Assembly (NCBI RefSeq): GCF_001661345.1
Contig: NW_017962913.1
Span: forward strand, 625,428-689,427
Origin: Ascoidea rubescens DSM 1968
Lineage: Eukaryota > Ascomycota > Saccharomycetes > Ascoideales > Ascoideaceae
Direction: 5' to 3'
Length of the DNA stretch: 64,000 nucleotides
The notes below the pieces were generated by a model, which had not been told where the DNA came from, made no database searches, and saw nothing but the letters and a program-made list of their open reading frames with translations. Positions 37,358 through 47,283 of this stretch are shown in pieces; positions within the stretch are counted from its first letter, which is position 1; each line of letters opens with the position of its first letter. A program made the position numbers and the translations under genes.

Positions 37358-37660
37358 CCCAATTTTTGTTTAAATAATATTAAAAAATTAAAAAAAAATG
37401 TTTATTTTATTATACATTATCAATTTATTCTTTATTAATTTATTCTTCACAAATGTATTGTTACTTTTATTCTTTTACTTTCTCTTTTCATTTTTGTTTA
37501 TTAACTTTAATCTTAATCTTAATCTTAATCTTAATCTTAATCTTAATCATATTAATTTATCCGATAGATTTTCTCTTGTATTTATTTGTATCTATTTGTA
37601 TCTTTATATAATCAATTATATATTTATTTATTAATAACAAATACTAACAGCTGAAATATT
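37358..37660. other. AT-rich convergent spacer
   Basis: 303 bp between the ERD1 and arginyl-tRNA synthetase stop codons. It holds T-rich DNA and a TTAATC hexamer repeat (37507-37549). A 78-codon open frame here encodes only Phe/Leu/Asn/Ile runs and I do not count it as a gene. The spacer probably carries both 3' ends. Confidence 0.5.
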
Positions 37661-39691
37661 TTACATTCTTTCTACTGGAGTAATACCTAATAATCTCATA
37701 CCATTATAAAGTATTTGTCTGGCAGTCAAATACAAAGCTAAACGAGAAGTAGCCAATTCTTCTTTTTGACCAGCAACCCAAAGGATATTATAACATGATG
37801 AAACTGTATGGGTCAAGTTGAAAAGATATGTAACAAGAGTTGAGGGTTCATGATTTTTAATACATTTCAATAAGATATCAGGATATTGAGCCAATAATCG
37901 AATCAAAGTGGCGGCAATTGATTCGGTTAGCAAAGAATAGTCGCAATGAACTAAAGAGTCGTAGGATATGTTAGAATTTCTTGCTACTGAACATAATCGA
38001 GAATGAGCATATTGCAAATAAGGACCAGTGTCTCCTTCAAATGACAACATTCTCTCCCATTTAAATGAGTAATTGCCAATTCTTTTTGCCGACATATCTT
38101 GAATCATCACAGCAGAGATACCTACTAAATCAGCAACTTTATCAGGATCTTGAACTTGAGCATATTTGGCTTCGTTTTTTTGCATGACATTATGCATTTC
38201 AGATTTGGTCTGTTCCAAGATATCATCAAGAAAGACAACAGTACCTTGTCTTGTTGACATACCTAAAACCATACCAAAATTAACATGAACCAAGTTATTT
38301 GCCCATTCATAGCCCATTTGTTTTAAGATTTCAAAAAATTGAGCAGTGTGCAAATCTTGTTGAGAAGCAATAACATAAATCATTTTATCAAATTTATATT
38401 TATTATAACGGTCAATGGCAGCACCGATATCTCTTGTTAAATATAAAGTAGTACCGTCAGATTTTTGGACAATTGCTTTACCCAATTTCTTCTTGTTAAA
38501 TTTTTTGAAATCAATTAATAAAGCACCTTTATCTTCAGTCAATAAATTTTTTTCTTTGAATTTTTGCAAGGCTTCATCCATTAAATGACGAGGAACCGTG
38601 GATTCACCAGAATAAACTTGATATTTGATGTTCAATCTTGCATAAGTGTCGATATATTTACCGATAGACAATTCTCTAAATCTTTTCCAAATTTTAAGGG
38701 AATCTTCATCACCGTCTTCCATTTTTTTAAAAAACAATCTTGCTTTAGTGTTTGTTTCATCTGTATTTTGAGTTTCTTCCAATTTGATATCATTGTTTAT
38801 CTTGACGTAAACATCAAACAAGTGGTTAATTGGATCAAGCTTTAATTTTTCCTCAGAGCCATATTTTTCAAAACCAACGGCTAATAAACCAAATTGTTTA
38901 CCCCAATCACCTAAATAGTTCATTCTAATAACTTCCCAACCTAAAGCTTCATACAAATTAGATAAGAAACCGCCAATGATAGTTGAACGTAAATGGCCGG
39001 CGTGGAATGGTTTTGCAATGTTAGGAGAAGAAAACTCAATGATAATTTTTTTATTTTGACCAAGAGCTGGTATCGAGCCAAAGGATTCCTTTTCAATTAA
39101 GGTTGATTTGATGACGGTTTTGAATAAGAAATTTGAAGATAAAAAAAACTGAATAAATGGACCTTGAGCTTCAATTTTATCTAAATAATCGCCTGTTTCT
39201 AGAGCATCAGCCCATTTGGCGGCTAATTCCTTGGGATTACCCTTGATGCCTAATCTAGGAATAGGAATTATCAAATCACCTTTATCTAAAGTGTTTGGAG
39301 TATTCAAAGCATCAAAAACCAAATTTGGGGACACGCCAGTTATAGCTGAAAGTTGCTCAGCGATAAAATTACGGGCTATATCAATTGGATTGTATTGCGG
39401 ATGAGAATTTTCATAGGACTTGGGTTCCTTGAAACCAAACTCCTTGATAAGAGAAGTTATATCATTGACAGAAGCCATTGTTTGGTGAATTGAGTTGTTG
39501 TGGGAAGAGAAATCAAAATTGTAATTTGGAGAATTGGGCAACGAAGTGGCTTTCTTGAAGGGCTGACGAAGCAATTGAGCAGAGGAGTATAGAGACCTGA
39601 AGTGCTTAATTGAACAAGGAGAAGCAAAGAGTAGCGATTGTGAAATCAAAGACCTATCTGTGTTGGCAATGAGAATTCTGATAGCATTCAT
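37661..39691 (-). CDS. RRS1: Arginyl-tRNA synthetase, likely dual-targeted
   Basis: Class I synthetase that charges tRNA-Arg. From residue 72 (MASVNDITSLIKEFG, ATG at 39478) it matches cytosolic yeast Rrs1 along its length: N-terminal tRNA-recognition domain, FSSPNIAKPFHAGHLRST (HIGH-type motif), NYLGDWGKQFG, the FEGDTGPYLQYAHSR block, and the C-terminal anticodon-binding region ending LGITPVERM. The 71-residue extension from the first ATG (39691) is rich in Arg, Lys, Ser and Leu with almost no acidic residues, like a mitochondrial presequence. The first ATG has T at -3, the second has A at -3, so leaky scanning could give mitochondrial and cytosolic forms. S. cerevisiae uses two genes (RRS1, MSR1). 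I found no CTG codon in 676. Confidence 0.96.
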   Translation of the reverse strand: MNAIRILIANTDRSLISQSLLFASPCSIKHFRSLYSSAQLLRQPFKKATSLPNSPNYNFDFSSHNNSIHQTMASVNDITSLIKEFGFKEPKSYENSHPQYNPIDIARNFIAEQLSAITGVSPNLVFDALNTPNTLDKGDLIIPIPRLGIKGNPKELAAKWADALETGDYLDKIEAQGPFIQFFLSSNFLFKTVIKSTLIEKESFGSIPALGQNKKIIIEFSSPNIAKPFHAGHLRSTIIGGFLSNLYEALGWEVIRMNYLGDWGKQFGLLAVGFEKYGSEEKLKLDPINHLFDVYVKINNDIKLEETQNTDETNTKARLFFKKMEDGDEDSLKIWKRFRELSIGKYIDTYARLNIKYQVYSGESTVPRHLMDEALQKFKEKNLLTEDKGALLIDFKKFNKKKLGKAIVQKSDGTTLYLTRDIGAAIDRYNKYKFDKMIYVIASQQDLHTAQFFEILKQMGYEWANNLVHVNFGMVLGMSTRQGTVVFLDDILEQTKSEMHNVMQKNEAKYAQVQDPDKVADLVGISAVMIQDMSAKRIGNYSFKWERMLSFEGDTGPYLQYAHSRLCSVARNSNISYDSLVHCDYSLLTESIAATLIRLLAQYPDILLKCIKNHEPSTLVTYLFNLTHTVSSCYNILWVAGQKEELATSRLALYLTARQILYNGMRLLGITPVERM

Positions 39692-40399
39692 TTAACTGTT
39701 CAGAGGAGCACTTGCAAGAGTTGGAATTACTCACTGAAAAATTCAGCAGACAAAAATATTCAAACTCAAAAGCTTCATGTGCACGTGTGTTTGCTTCACA
39801 CGGCTGGCTCCGCTTAGTTTCCACAAAGACGTCTCAGCGATAGCACCACACGACTGGTTATCCTGAGCACTTCTCCAGAACTTTGTGTGCTTTTCTGAGC
39901 AATTCTCTTCATAGCCCCTCTGTAACAAAATATGGTAGATGTGGGTTGTGTTCTGTTGAGGACAGTTGAGGACAATTGAGGACAATTGATCCTTTTCCTA
40001 TCCCAACACCAATTATATCATTGTGCGACTGGGTGAAGATCGGTGGAGAACATCCAGATCGCCGTCATCTGGTCATTGCCTACCTCAACGGCAATGATTA
40101 ATAATTCTTCTTCATGTAGGTTAAGCACTTTTCTCTTAGATGTTGCATTCATAAATTTGGACTATACTCTAGAGATTTGGAATATAAATACTCGATAAAT
40201 GCATTTCCCATGGCTTTGATTTTGCTTCGATAAAAAACACATTAGCTACACTCTTATTCAATTGTAGCTTTGGTCCTGCCAATTTTAACTGCTTCCAACT
40301 CGGTTTTTCAACTCAACGTTTGCGCTTCAGCTTATACTATAAGTTTTCTCCAGGTCCTTCCTTCTCTTTTTTCATTTTCCAAGATTCTTCTCTCTCAAC
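39692..40399. promoter_or_regulatory. Divergent promoter of RRS1 and CaaX miniprotein
   Basis: 708 bp with a CACGTG box (39782-39787) and a GC-richer block (39780-39970) nearer RRS1. A strong TATAAATA element (40183-40190) is oriented for the small glycine-rich gene. The last 130 bp before that gene are CT-rich, like other leaders here. Confidence 0.55.
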
Positions 40400-40600
40400 A
40401 TGTGTGGAGGTGGTAACGGCGGCGGCGGCGGTGGTGATTGCAGCGGTGGCTACGGCGGCGGCGGTGGTTGCAGCGGTGGTTACGGCGGCGGTGTTTACAC
40501 TGGTTCTGGCAGTTATTCCGCCCGACGTAAAAACAATTCAACCAAAAGATACAATGGAAAAGGTACTCAGAATGACTCTCACTGCTGTATTATTACCTAA
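40400..40600 (+). CDS. Small glycine-rich protein with C-terminal CaaX box
   Basis: Predicted 66-residue protein. Residues 1-36 are mostly Gly with spaced Cys and Tyr (MCGGG, CSGGYGGG twice). The middle is basic (ARRKNNSTKRYNGKG). It ends in HCCIIT, where CIIT is a good CaaX prenylation box and the neighbouring Cys could be palmitoylated, as in yeast Ras proteins (CCIIS/CCIIC). The gene is coded with runs of GGC/GGT, so it is very GC-rich for this genome. A TATAAATA element 210 bp upstream and a CT-rich leader support real expression. I do not recognise a family; a membrane-attached stress or cell-surface-proximal role is possible but unproven. A lipopeptide pheromone precursor is less likely because of the double Cys and the long Gly repeat. 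Confidence 0.7.
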   Translation: MCGGGNGGGGGGDCSGGYGGGGGCSGGYGGGVYTGSGSYSARRKNNSTKRYNGKGTQNDSHCCIIT

Positions 40601-40941
40601 TTGGCTTCTGTTCGGGTCAGGCTCAGTCTGGTCTATTTGTTTTTAATTTGAATGCGATTGCTGCTATAATGTTTTCCCTTTATTCTCTGTTTTTTGTCTT
40701 TATTGTTGTCCTATCTTGATGACTACTCTCTATTTGGCTTTAGAAGCTCGCCTTTAGTTTTGGTTATTTTTTTATCTTAGTACTGTTTTTCTTCAATAAT
40801 TTTAAATTACAATTCATTGTTCAAACTCAATTTGCTCGGCTATTTCTTAATTTGAAGATGTAGGGTAACGCTTTGAAAACCAAAAAAGTTTTTTTGATCT
40901 TTGATGTTTTACCAATTTTATTCAATATAAAGCTATTAAAT
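40601..40941. promoter_or_regulatory. Spacer before LRP1
   Basis: 341 bp, T-rich, between the CaaX miniprotein and LRP1. It should hold the 3' end of the former and the promoter of the latter. No strong motif was seen. Confidence 0.4.
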
Positions 40942-41622
40942 ATGGATATAACCACTGTGCTAAATGAGGTCGACAAATCAATAAGCAATTTATCCCTCAA
41001 CGTTGATAAATTGATATCCAAATCATTTAATGAGCGATTAAGTAGTTTCAAGAATAACAATGAAATCACAAATACTAGTTCAGTTTTCTTGCAATCTGCT
41101 AAGTTTTCAAATGATTATTACTTAATCCTTATTGATTTGATCTTAAACTATTTAAAGATTTTAGGCATCAACACTAAAAATCATAAAATTAACCAGGATC
41201 TAGAAAGGATTCAATCCTACATCTCTAGATATAACAAATATTCAAAATCATTGTCTTCATTAAATAATCCTCAAAATGTTAATAAAGCTAAAGATTTCTT
41301 ATCCTCAATTTTAACAAATAACACTGCTATAAGTTCATCCAATTTTGACAAAAATCAAGACAGACAAATATCTAAAGATAAAAAGGATAACAATTCCATT
41401 AAAAACACTCAAACTGTTATTTCAAAAGATGATTCAAATCAAAAATCAAAATTAAAGTCGAAATCAAAGTCGAAATCTAAACCAAAAGCAAAAGCAAAAT
41501 CTAAGACTCTGAATGATTCAAAAAACCTGAAGGAAAAAATCTCTTCAAGTTCGGCTCAAACTAGTAATTCAAAAATAGCAAAAAAGAAATCGAAAAAGCA
41601 GAAATCGTTTACAAAATCCTGA
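40942..41622 (+). CDS. LRP1: Exosome-associated C1D-family protein Lrp1/Rrp47
   Basis: Predicted 226-residue nuclear cofactor of the exosome nuclease Rrp6, needed for 3' trimming of 5.8S rRNA, snRNAs and snoRNAs. The N-terminal half is helical and matches the Sas10/C1D domain of Lrp1: SKSFNERLSSF, then YYLILIDLILNYLKILGIN, then DLERIQSYISRYNKY. The C-terminal third is a lysine/serine-rich basic tail (KSKSKSKSKPKAKAKSK), as in S. cerevisiae Lrp1 (184 residues). I use the ATG at 40942 (MDITTVLNEVDKS), which begins the conserved helix. The extra codons upstream in frame have no ATG. Confidence 0.85.
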   Translation: MDITTVLNEVDKSISNLSLNVDKLISKSFNERLSSFKNNNEITNTSSVFLQSAKFSNDYYLILIDLILNYLKILGINTKNHKINQDLERIQSYISRYNKYSKSLSSLNNPQNVNKAKDFLSSILTNNTAISSSNFDKNQDRQISKDKKDNNSIKNTQTVISKDDSNQKSKLKSKSKSKSKPKAKAKSKTLNDSKNLKEKISSSSAQTSNSKIAKKKSKKQKSFTKS

Positions 41623-41949
41623 GATATTCATATTGAATTTTAATATTGAAAAAAAAAATAATTGTTTCATTAATTGAATTAATAAAAATTATATACTATG
41701 AATTAAATCCATATTTTATTTATTGTTTTTTAACTTTTTGTTTGTTTTACTGTATTTTTTTGTTTAAAATGTAATAATATATTTTTGTAAAAACTAACTT
41801 AAATAAAATAAATCCCATAAATTTAAAAGTTTCCCTAACTGTTTTTTTTTTTGTTCGTTCATTTGTTTTTCCTTTTTTTTTAGCAAAAAATATGAAGTTA
41901 AAAAAAAAGTTTCAAAATAATATAATTTGAGTATAATAAAAAAATAAAT

Positions 41950-42030
41950 AAATAATAAAAAATAAATAAAAAATAAATAAAAAATAAATAAAAAATAAAT
42001 AAAAAATAAATAAAAAATAAATAAAAAATT
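41950..42030. repeat. AAAAAATAAAT tandem array
   Basis: Tandem units of about 11 bp made of A and T only, in the LRP1-IRE1 spacer. Confidence 0.85.
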
Positions 42031-42166
42031 TTCTCCAATGTAAGTATCATATAATTTGAAAGGTAAACGGAGAAGAAATAAAATAAAATCTCAAAAATAA
42101 AACGAAAATGAAAGACTGAATGAAATATAGTATGCAATAAGTTTATAAAACTGATTTCATAATAAA

Positions 42167-42260
42167 TGAAAATAAAATAAAATAAAATAAAATAAAATAA
42201 AATAAAATAAAATAAAATAAAATAAAATAAAATAAAATAAAATAAAATGAAATGAAATGA
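42167..42260. repeat. AAAAT pentamer array
   Basis: More than a dozen tandem AAAAT units, with drift to AAATG at the right end. Confidence 0.88.
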
Positions 42261-42377
42261 AAACAATAAAATAATAAAATAACATAAAATGAAGTAGTTA
42301 AAAAAGTAAAAAAATGGTATAATTGAAAAAAAACAGTTTTCATTTTTTTCAGTTTTTTTTATTTTTTATTTTTTTGA

Positions 42378-45300
42378 TTATAAAAATGACTCAAATTCAT
42401 TTTTCATTTTATTTCCAATAAATTGATAAACAGTGATTAACAAAGTAGGAAATAGATTACTAAAGAACGGATAATAACTTTCTTCCGTTATATTAAACTC
42501 AGAAGGAATTTCATGAATATGGTGATACTTATTTCTAAAAACTCTTAATAAGTCTAGTAATTTTGTACTATCATACCTCCTAAAAGAGTTAAGATTTTCA
42601 AAAAATGCAGGATTAAAGTAATTTTTCCAATCATTTTTAAATATCTTTTTGGAAATTTTTTCAAAACTTAAAATCACAAATGAATCTCTATCAAGAATAT
42701 TCAATTTATCTGAAACTTTTAATAAAAATTCGATTTTTCGTTCATTAGTCCAAAAATATGGATGTTTCAATATCATTGAAGAAGTTGGTCGTTCTTTAGC
42801 ATTTGAATTAAGCATACTTTCAATCAAATTTCTTGCTTCATACAATTCTATATCATCTAGCTCATAATTGTTTCTTAATATATTTGATTCTCTTGAATAC
42901 CTGTCTCCAAATGGATGTTTACCACTTGCCAAAACAAAATAAAAAACCAACCCAAGTGAAAATATATCAACACCTTTATTAAGTCTTAGCTGGTTATTTT
43001 CTGTCAACAATTCAGGAGCTCGCCAGCCAGATGTTCCTGAAGCAGCTGTTGTTCCCCTGAATGATGATTGATCAGGTTCTAATTTTTTGCAAAGCCCAAA
43101 ATCAGATATCAAAACTCTATAACCGTTTGGATTCGTTTTTGAATTCGTTACTAAAATGTTCTGAGGTTTAATATCTCTGTGAACAATATTCAATTTATGA
43201 AGATGGTTCAAACCGCTAGCCATTTGAAATAAAATATTTTGAGGATCATCAAATAACTCCTTTTTCTTATCAATTATATCTTCTAAATTTGCTAAACACA
43301 ATTCCAAAGCAATATATAAAAATCTATCTGATTGTTCTGAACAAAAATATCTTATCACATTTGGATGATCATCACTTTCTTGTAAGAGAGATATTTCATG
43401 GTTAGCAACATCATAAAAATCGAGTAACATTCTTTTAACTGCCACAGGTCTATTCTCAAAAGTTCCTCTATACACAACAGTTCCATGTGAACCATAACCA
43501 AGAATTTCATCGGATATAGTCAAGTTACTCTTCTGTATAGATGAGGTAGATTCTCTAGCTTGATCATTTAGTATTTGGATGTTTCCATTTTTGATATTTG
43601 CATTGTTTATAGAATTTTCAGGATTGAGAGATGTAATTGAACCATTTAGATCAATATTAGTGACAGGTGAAGTGGCACTTAGGCTATTATTGTTATTGTT
43701 ATTGTTATTATTCTTTTTATTTCTTCGGCCACCACGGCTACCTCTTTTTCTTCTTTTAGGCGTTTTTACTATTTCCTTATTTTCTGTTACAGGCTCTTCA
43801 ATTCTGACAGTTTTAGAGGTTTTAGATTTTATAATTTCTGGTTGAGGAGAGATTGGAGAAATAAATTCACTATTATCATCATTTTCCTCTATCGTTGTAT
43901 CAAGAGTTAAATTGTGTTTTTTTTGATCAATTTTCATTTCAATTTTCATTTCATGTTTTATTTCATTTAAATTTTCAACAGCTTCATCTGCTTTTCTGAT
44001 TGTTAATGCAGATTCTTGAGAGATGTTGTCATCAGAGGTTATATCTTTTTCGGAGATTGTATCTTTATTTGCTTCAATAGAGGTTTTTTTAATATCATGA
44101 TCATTAAGTTCAATTGGAGATGAGATAGGCTCATTCAATTTGTTGATTTTTTCGTCTTCAATTCCTTGGTTAAATTTTGGGCCTGGTACTGAGTGTTCTT
44201 GAGGTTTAAGTTTATTAGACAGTTCAAAAATTTCTTGTTCAAAATTATCCAATTTTTGAATTTGATTTGAATTTTCATTGAAGGTTTGGCTTAATGAATT
44301 GGTTTTTTCCAATTTTAGATCTTGATCTTGTTGAATTTCTTTGTCTTTTTTTTGTGAAAATTCCAAGGTTTCTTTTGATTTTTCAAATTCAGTTGAATCA
44401 ATTAAATCTTGTAAATCCTTTAGACCTTGATGATTTTTGAATTTTTTATTTAAAGTTCCTTGTAAAAGACCCTCTGTAATTGATTCATAACCATTTGTGA
44501 TATCAATATCAATATCAGTTTCAGCGAAAACTTTTTCTACAAACTCTACAGCATGATGAGTTCTTCTTAAAAATCCAAATTTATAAATTATTTGGGTTAA
44601 TGGTGGAATTATATGTAATTTTGATAAAACAAAGGCGATTGTGAATACGACGGACATGAAAAGAAAATTTTCGACAAGTCTCCAAAAGATAAGACCCATA
44701 GCTTGAAAGAGGGAGTTTTGAGATTGTTCTAATTCATTATTTTGATTTTGATTTTGGTTATGATTATGATTATGATATTGGTTGGAGTATTGATTGTGAT
44801 ATTGATTTAAGTTATTGGAGTAAGGGTTAAAGTATTTATGGCTTTGATAATTTCTTGAATTAGGATTCATGTTTGGATTTGGTGGATCGATAGCTAGTAT
44901 GCTTCTAGAAGGAAAGGGTAAAAATTTGTGATAGTTTAAATTCAAGTTTGAATTTTGATTTTGATTCAAGTCATGATTGTGAGATTGATCTTGATCCTGA
45001 TCTGAATCGATGAGAAAATTGTCAGTTATTTGGGGGATATTTGGACTTGAAGATTCAACAGGGGAGGAGATCTTGTTATTTAATAATAGGGGCAAATCGG
45101 AGGATAAAGATGGGTAAGAACTTGAGGAAGGATTTTGAATCGAAAATTGATTGTGGGGATGAGATAGCTGTTTATGAACGCCTATGATTGAATTTAAAGA
45201 AAAGTTAAAGGGTTTATTCAAAGGGTTTGAGGATTTGAATTTGTAGTAGTCAGATAAGGGAGCACTATTAACTAGAGCAGGATAATTTGATTCAGACATT

Positions 45301-46646
45301 GCAAACCAGGAATGGTCGTTAATTAGTCCGATGTAGACTTTTTCGTTTTCATTATCGATTTCGTTATCGATTTCGTTATCGTTATCGCTGTTGTTGTTAA
45401 TGCGGTAGTTATTTTGATGGTGATGATTTGGGTTAATTTTATTGTTTTTAAAGTGAATTGGGTTGATTGGGTGGGAGACTAATAGGTATTGGCTAGTTGT
45501 GTCATCTTTGAAGATGTCAAAAACGTCAATTGCTGGGGAATCGAGGTTGGTTATCCATTTGGGAGTTGACAGAGATGAGTCTAAGGATAATAGAGAGTTT
45601 TTATCAAAAGGAAAGATTAGGATTCCATCAACAGATTTTTTCTTATTTTGAAGAGTTAAATCTTGGTTGATGTTGTCTTCGCCAAATTTTGTAAAGTGAA
45701 TGTCTATGACTTTGTTTGTTTTGTTGTTTTGGTTGTTGATTGAGGTTATAGTTAGATGGTAGTCTGTTTTTCCTATATTGATAATGGGGATATCATCATC
45801 GTTATTGTTTTTGTTGTCGTTGCTGTCGTTGCTGTCGTTGTTGTTGATTGAGTTTAGAGTGTTAAAATTGAAATTGTTTTTGTTGCAAGTGTTGATGAAG
45901 GATTGGTCTAGGGGGTTATTACCAAAGGTGTTTAGTATTTTGCCATTGATTGGGTTGATTGAGATTAAAGAGGACTTTCTTGAACCAGTGAAGACGTTAT
46001 TATTTGATAGGGAGAATGGAGAGTTTAGGATTAAGTCGTTGATTGATATTTTTAGTTTTGATAGACCAGTGTTTTTATCAAAGAAAAATAAAGCGCCGTC
46101 GTTGTGAGGTTCCACCAACCAAAGGATATCATCGTTATCATTATCGATATCGAATAGAGATGAGTTTGTGTATAAATTGTTATTGTTTTTGTTGGTTTTT
46201 GTATTGATATTCGAGTTGTTGTTGGTGTTTATGATGGTTGATGAAGAAATGTTAGAGGTTAGATTTGAGTTGAGATTCCAAATGATTTCACCAGTTTCTC
46301 TGTTTAAACCAGATAACGAGCCATCTATTTGAGATATTATGATTAGATTTGTTATATCCAAGTCATTTATAGCTCTATTATTTTGGAATAAAAGGTTATC
46401 ATTGATATCATTGATTTCATTGATGTCATTATTATTAATTATATCGTTATTAGGGTTGAGGTTGAGGTTGAGGTTGGGGTTAGTATGTTTATTTATTGAT
46501 ATCTGATAATTATTTTTATGATTGTTATGATTGTTATGATTGTTATGATTGTTATAATTGTTATGGGATATTATTGAAAAGCAAGAGATAAATATTGAAA
46601 AGTTTATATATATAATAAGAAAACTAAAAAACAAAAATGAATTCAT
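42378..46646 (-). CDS. IRE1: Unfolded-protein sensor kinase/endoribonuclease Ire1
   Basis: Predicted 1,422-residue ER transmembrane sensor that splices HAC1-type mRNA during ER stress. A hydrophobic signal sequence (about 1-25) leads a lumenal domain (to about 645) with WD/PQQ-like segments such as LIIISQIDGSLSGLNRETGEIIWN, interrupted by Asn-, His- and Gln-rich inserts. One membrane span follows (about 650-682, LFMSVVFTIAFVL). A disordered linker with basic RRKRGSRGGRR precedes the kinase (from about 1049, GYGSHGTVVYRG; HRDIKPQN about 1158; DFG about 1180). The KEN RNase domain (about 1300-1422) contains FFENLNSFRRYDS and LLRVFRNKYHH. It is longer than S. cerevisiae Ire1 (1,115), because of the inserts. 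All catalytic motifs are present. Confidence 0.97.
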   Translation of the reverse strand: MNSFLFFSFLIIYINFSIFISCFSIISHNNYNNHNNHNNHNNHKNNYQISINKHTNPNLNLNLNPNNDIINNNDINEINDINDNLLFQNNRAINDLDITNLIIISQIDGSLSGLNRETGEIIWNLNSNLTSNISSSTIINTNNNSNINTKTNKNNNNLYTNSSLFDIDNDNDDILWLVEPHNDGALFFFDKNTGLSKLKISINDLILNSPFSLSNNNVFTGSRKSSLISINPINGKILNTFGNNPLDQSFINTCNKNNFNFNTLNSINNNDSNDSNDNKNNNDDDIPIINIGKTDYHLTITSINNQNNKTNKVIDIHFTKFGEDNINQDLTLQNKKKSVDGILIFPFDKNSLLSLDSSLSTPKWITNLDSPAIDVFDIFKDDTTSQYLLVSHPINPIHFKNNKINPNHHHQNNYRINNNSDNDNEIDNEIDNENEKVYIGLINDHSWFAMSESNYPALVNSAPLSDYYKFKSSNPLNKPFNFSLNSIIGVHKQLSHPHNQFSIQNPSSSSYPSLSSDLPLLLNNKISSPVESSSPNIPQITDNFLIDSDQDQDQSHNHDLNQNQNSNLNLNYHKFLPFPSRSILAIDPPNPNMNPNSRNYQSHKYFNPYSNNLNQYHNQYSNQYHNHNHNQNQNQNNELEQSQNSLFQAMGLIFWRLVENFLFMSVVFTIAFVLSKLHIIPPLTQIIYKFGFLRRTHHAVEFVEKVFAETDIDIDITNGYESITEGLLQGTLNKKFKNHQGLKDLQDLIDSTEFEKSKETLEFSQKKDKEIQQDQDLKLEKTNSLSQTFNENSNQIQKLDNFEQEIFELSNKLKPQEHSVPGPKFNQGIEDEKINKLNEPISSPIELNDHDIKKTSIEANKDTISEKDITSDDNISQESALTIRKADEAVENLNEIKHEMKIEMKIDQKKHNLTLDTTIEENDDNSEFISPISPQPEIIKSKTSKTVRIEEPVTENKEIVKTPKRRKRGSRGGRRNKKNNNNNNNNNSLSATSPVTNIDLNGSITSLNPENSINNANIKNGNIQILNDQARESTSSIQKSNLTISDEILGYGSHGTVVYRGTFENRPVAVKRMLLDFYDVANHEISLLQESDDHPNVIRYFCSEQSDRFLYIALELCLANLEDIIDKKKELFDDPQNILFQMASGLNHLHKLNIVHRDIKPQNILVTNSKTNPNGYRVLISDFGLCKKLEPDQSSFRGTTAASGTSGWRAPELLTENNQLRLNKGVDIFSLGLVFYFVLASGKHPFGDRYSRESNILRNNYELDDIELYEARNLIESMLNSNAKERPTSSMILKHPYFWTNERKIEFLLKVSDKLNILDRDSFVILSFEKISKKIFKNDWKNYFNPAFFENLNSFRRYDSTKLLDLLRVFRNKYHHIHEIPSEFNITEESYYPFFSNLFPTLLITVYQFIGNKMKNEFESFL

Positions 46647-47283
46647 TTTTCAGATAAATATGAAATAATATGGTTTAAGATGAGCAAAAAATTGAACGAG
46701 GTAGACGAATTGTAGATATTAGTAAAATGAGAGGTGATTTTTTATATTTCATTGAATTGAATAGTTATTATTATGCTATTGTTATTGTTATTGTTATTGT
46801 TATTGTTAATATATCGATGTTATTTGATATTATTCTATATTGTTCTATAGTATTCTAATTTATTTTTCAAATAATTTATTTTTCTATTTTTTTTATTTTT
46901 TTGTTTTTTTAGTGTTTTAGTTGTTTAATGTTTTTGTTTGGAGGATGTTTGGAGGATGCTTGGGGGATGTTTGAAGCTGGTGAAGAGATAACGAGTAAAG
47001 AAGACGAAAGAGAGAGCAATGGAGCCTGAACCACTCCATAAAGCAGAAGCAGCAGCCGTTGAAATTGTGAGGAAAGAGAGAAATGGGGAGCAAGTACTGG
47101 AGTTGAGAAAAAGACCTAGAGAGAAGAAGCAGCAGAGGCAGCACAGCAGAAACGGAAGAAAAGCGCACGCAAACACCGGCAGCACAGTCACCACGTACCT
47201 CACGTACCTCACGCACCAGAACCTCACGCTCCTTCTCCATGATAGGAGGCTCAAAATTTCTGTCGCAGACCCCCCCTCTCCGC
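46647..47283. promoter_or_regulatory. IRE1 promoter and glycosylase 3' region
   Basis: 637 bp. Next to IRE1 the DNA is AT-rich with a TTATTG hexamer repeat (46772-46808). From about 46960 to 47283 it is GC-richer and purine-rich on the + strand, so CT-rich in the IRE1 sense. This matches the GC island plus CT-rich leader pattern seen in other promoters here. Confidence 0.5.
46772..46808. repeat. TTATTG hexamer repeat
   Basis: About six tandem TTATTG units in the IRE1 upstream region. Confidence 0.8.

Larger units (their letters stand above)
41623..42377. other. Repeat-filled convergent spacer
   Basis: 755 bp between the LRP1 and IRE1 stops, almost entirely A/T. It contains an 11-bp AAAAAATAAAT repeat array (about 41950-42030) and an AAAAT pentamer array (about 42167-42260). 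Frames through these repeats encode only Phe/Ile/Leu/Tyr runs. It probably holds 3' ends only. Confidence 0.6.

Noticed and set aside
37398-37634. 78-codon hydrophobic frame between ERD1 and RRS1
   Set aside because: Made of Phe, Leu, Ile and repeated Asn-Leu from a TTAATC repeat. It looks like a 3' spacer, not a gene.
41898-42343. Frames of 66-122 codons with FYFILFYFILF repeats
   Set aside because: Direct translation of AAAAT arrays between convergent genes.
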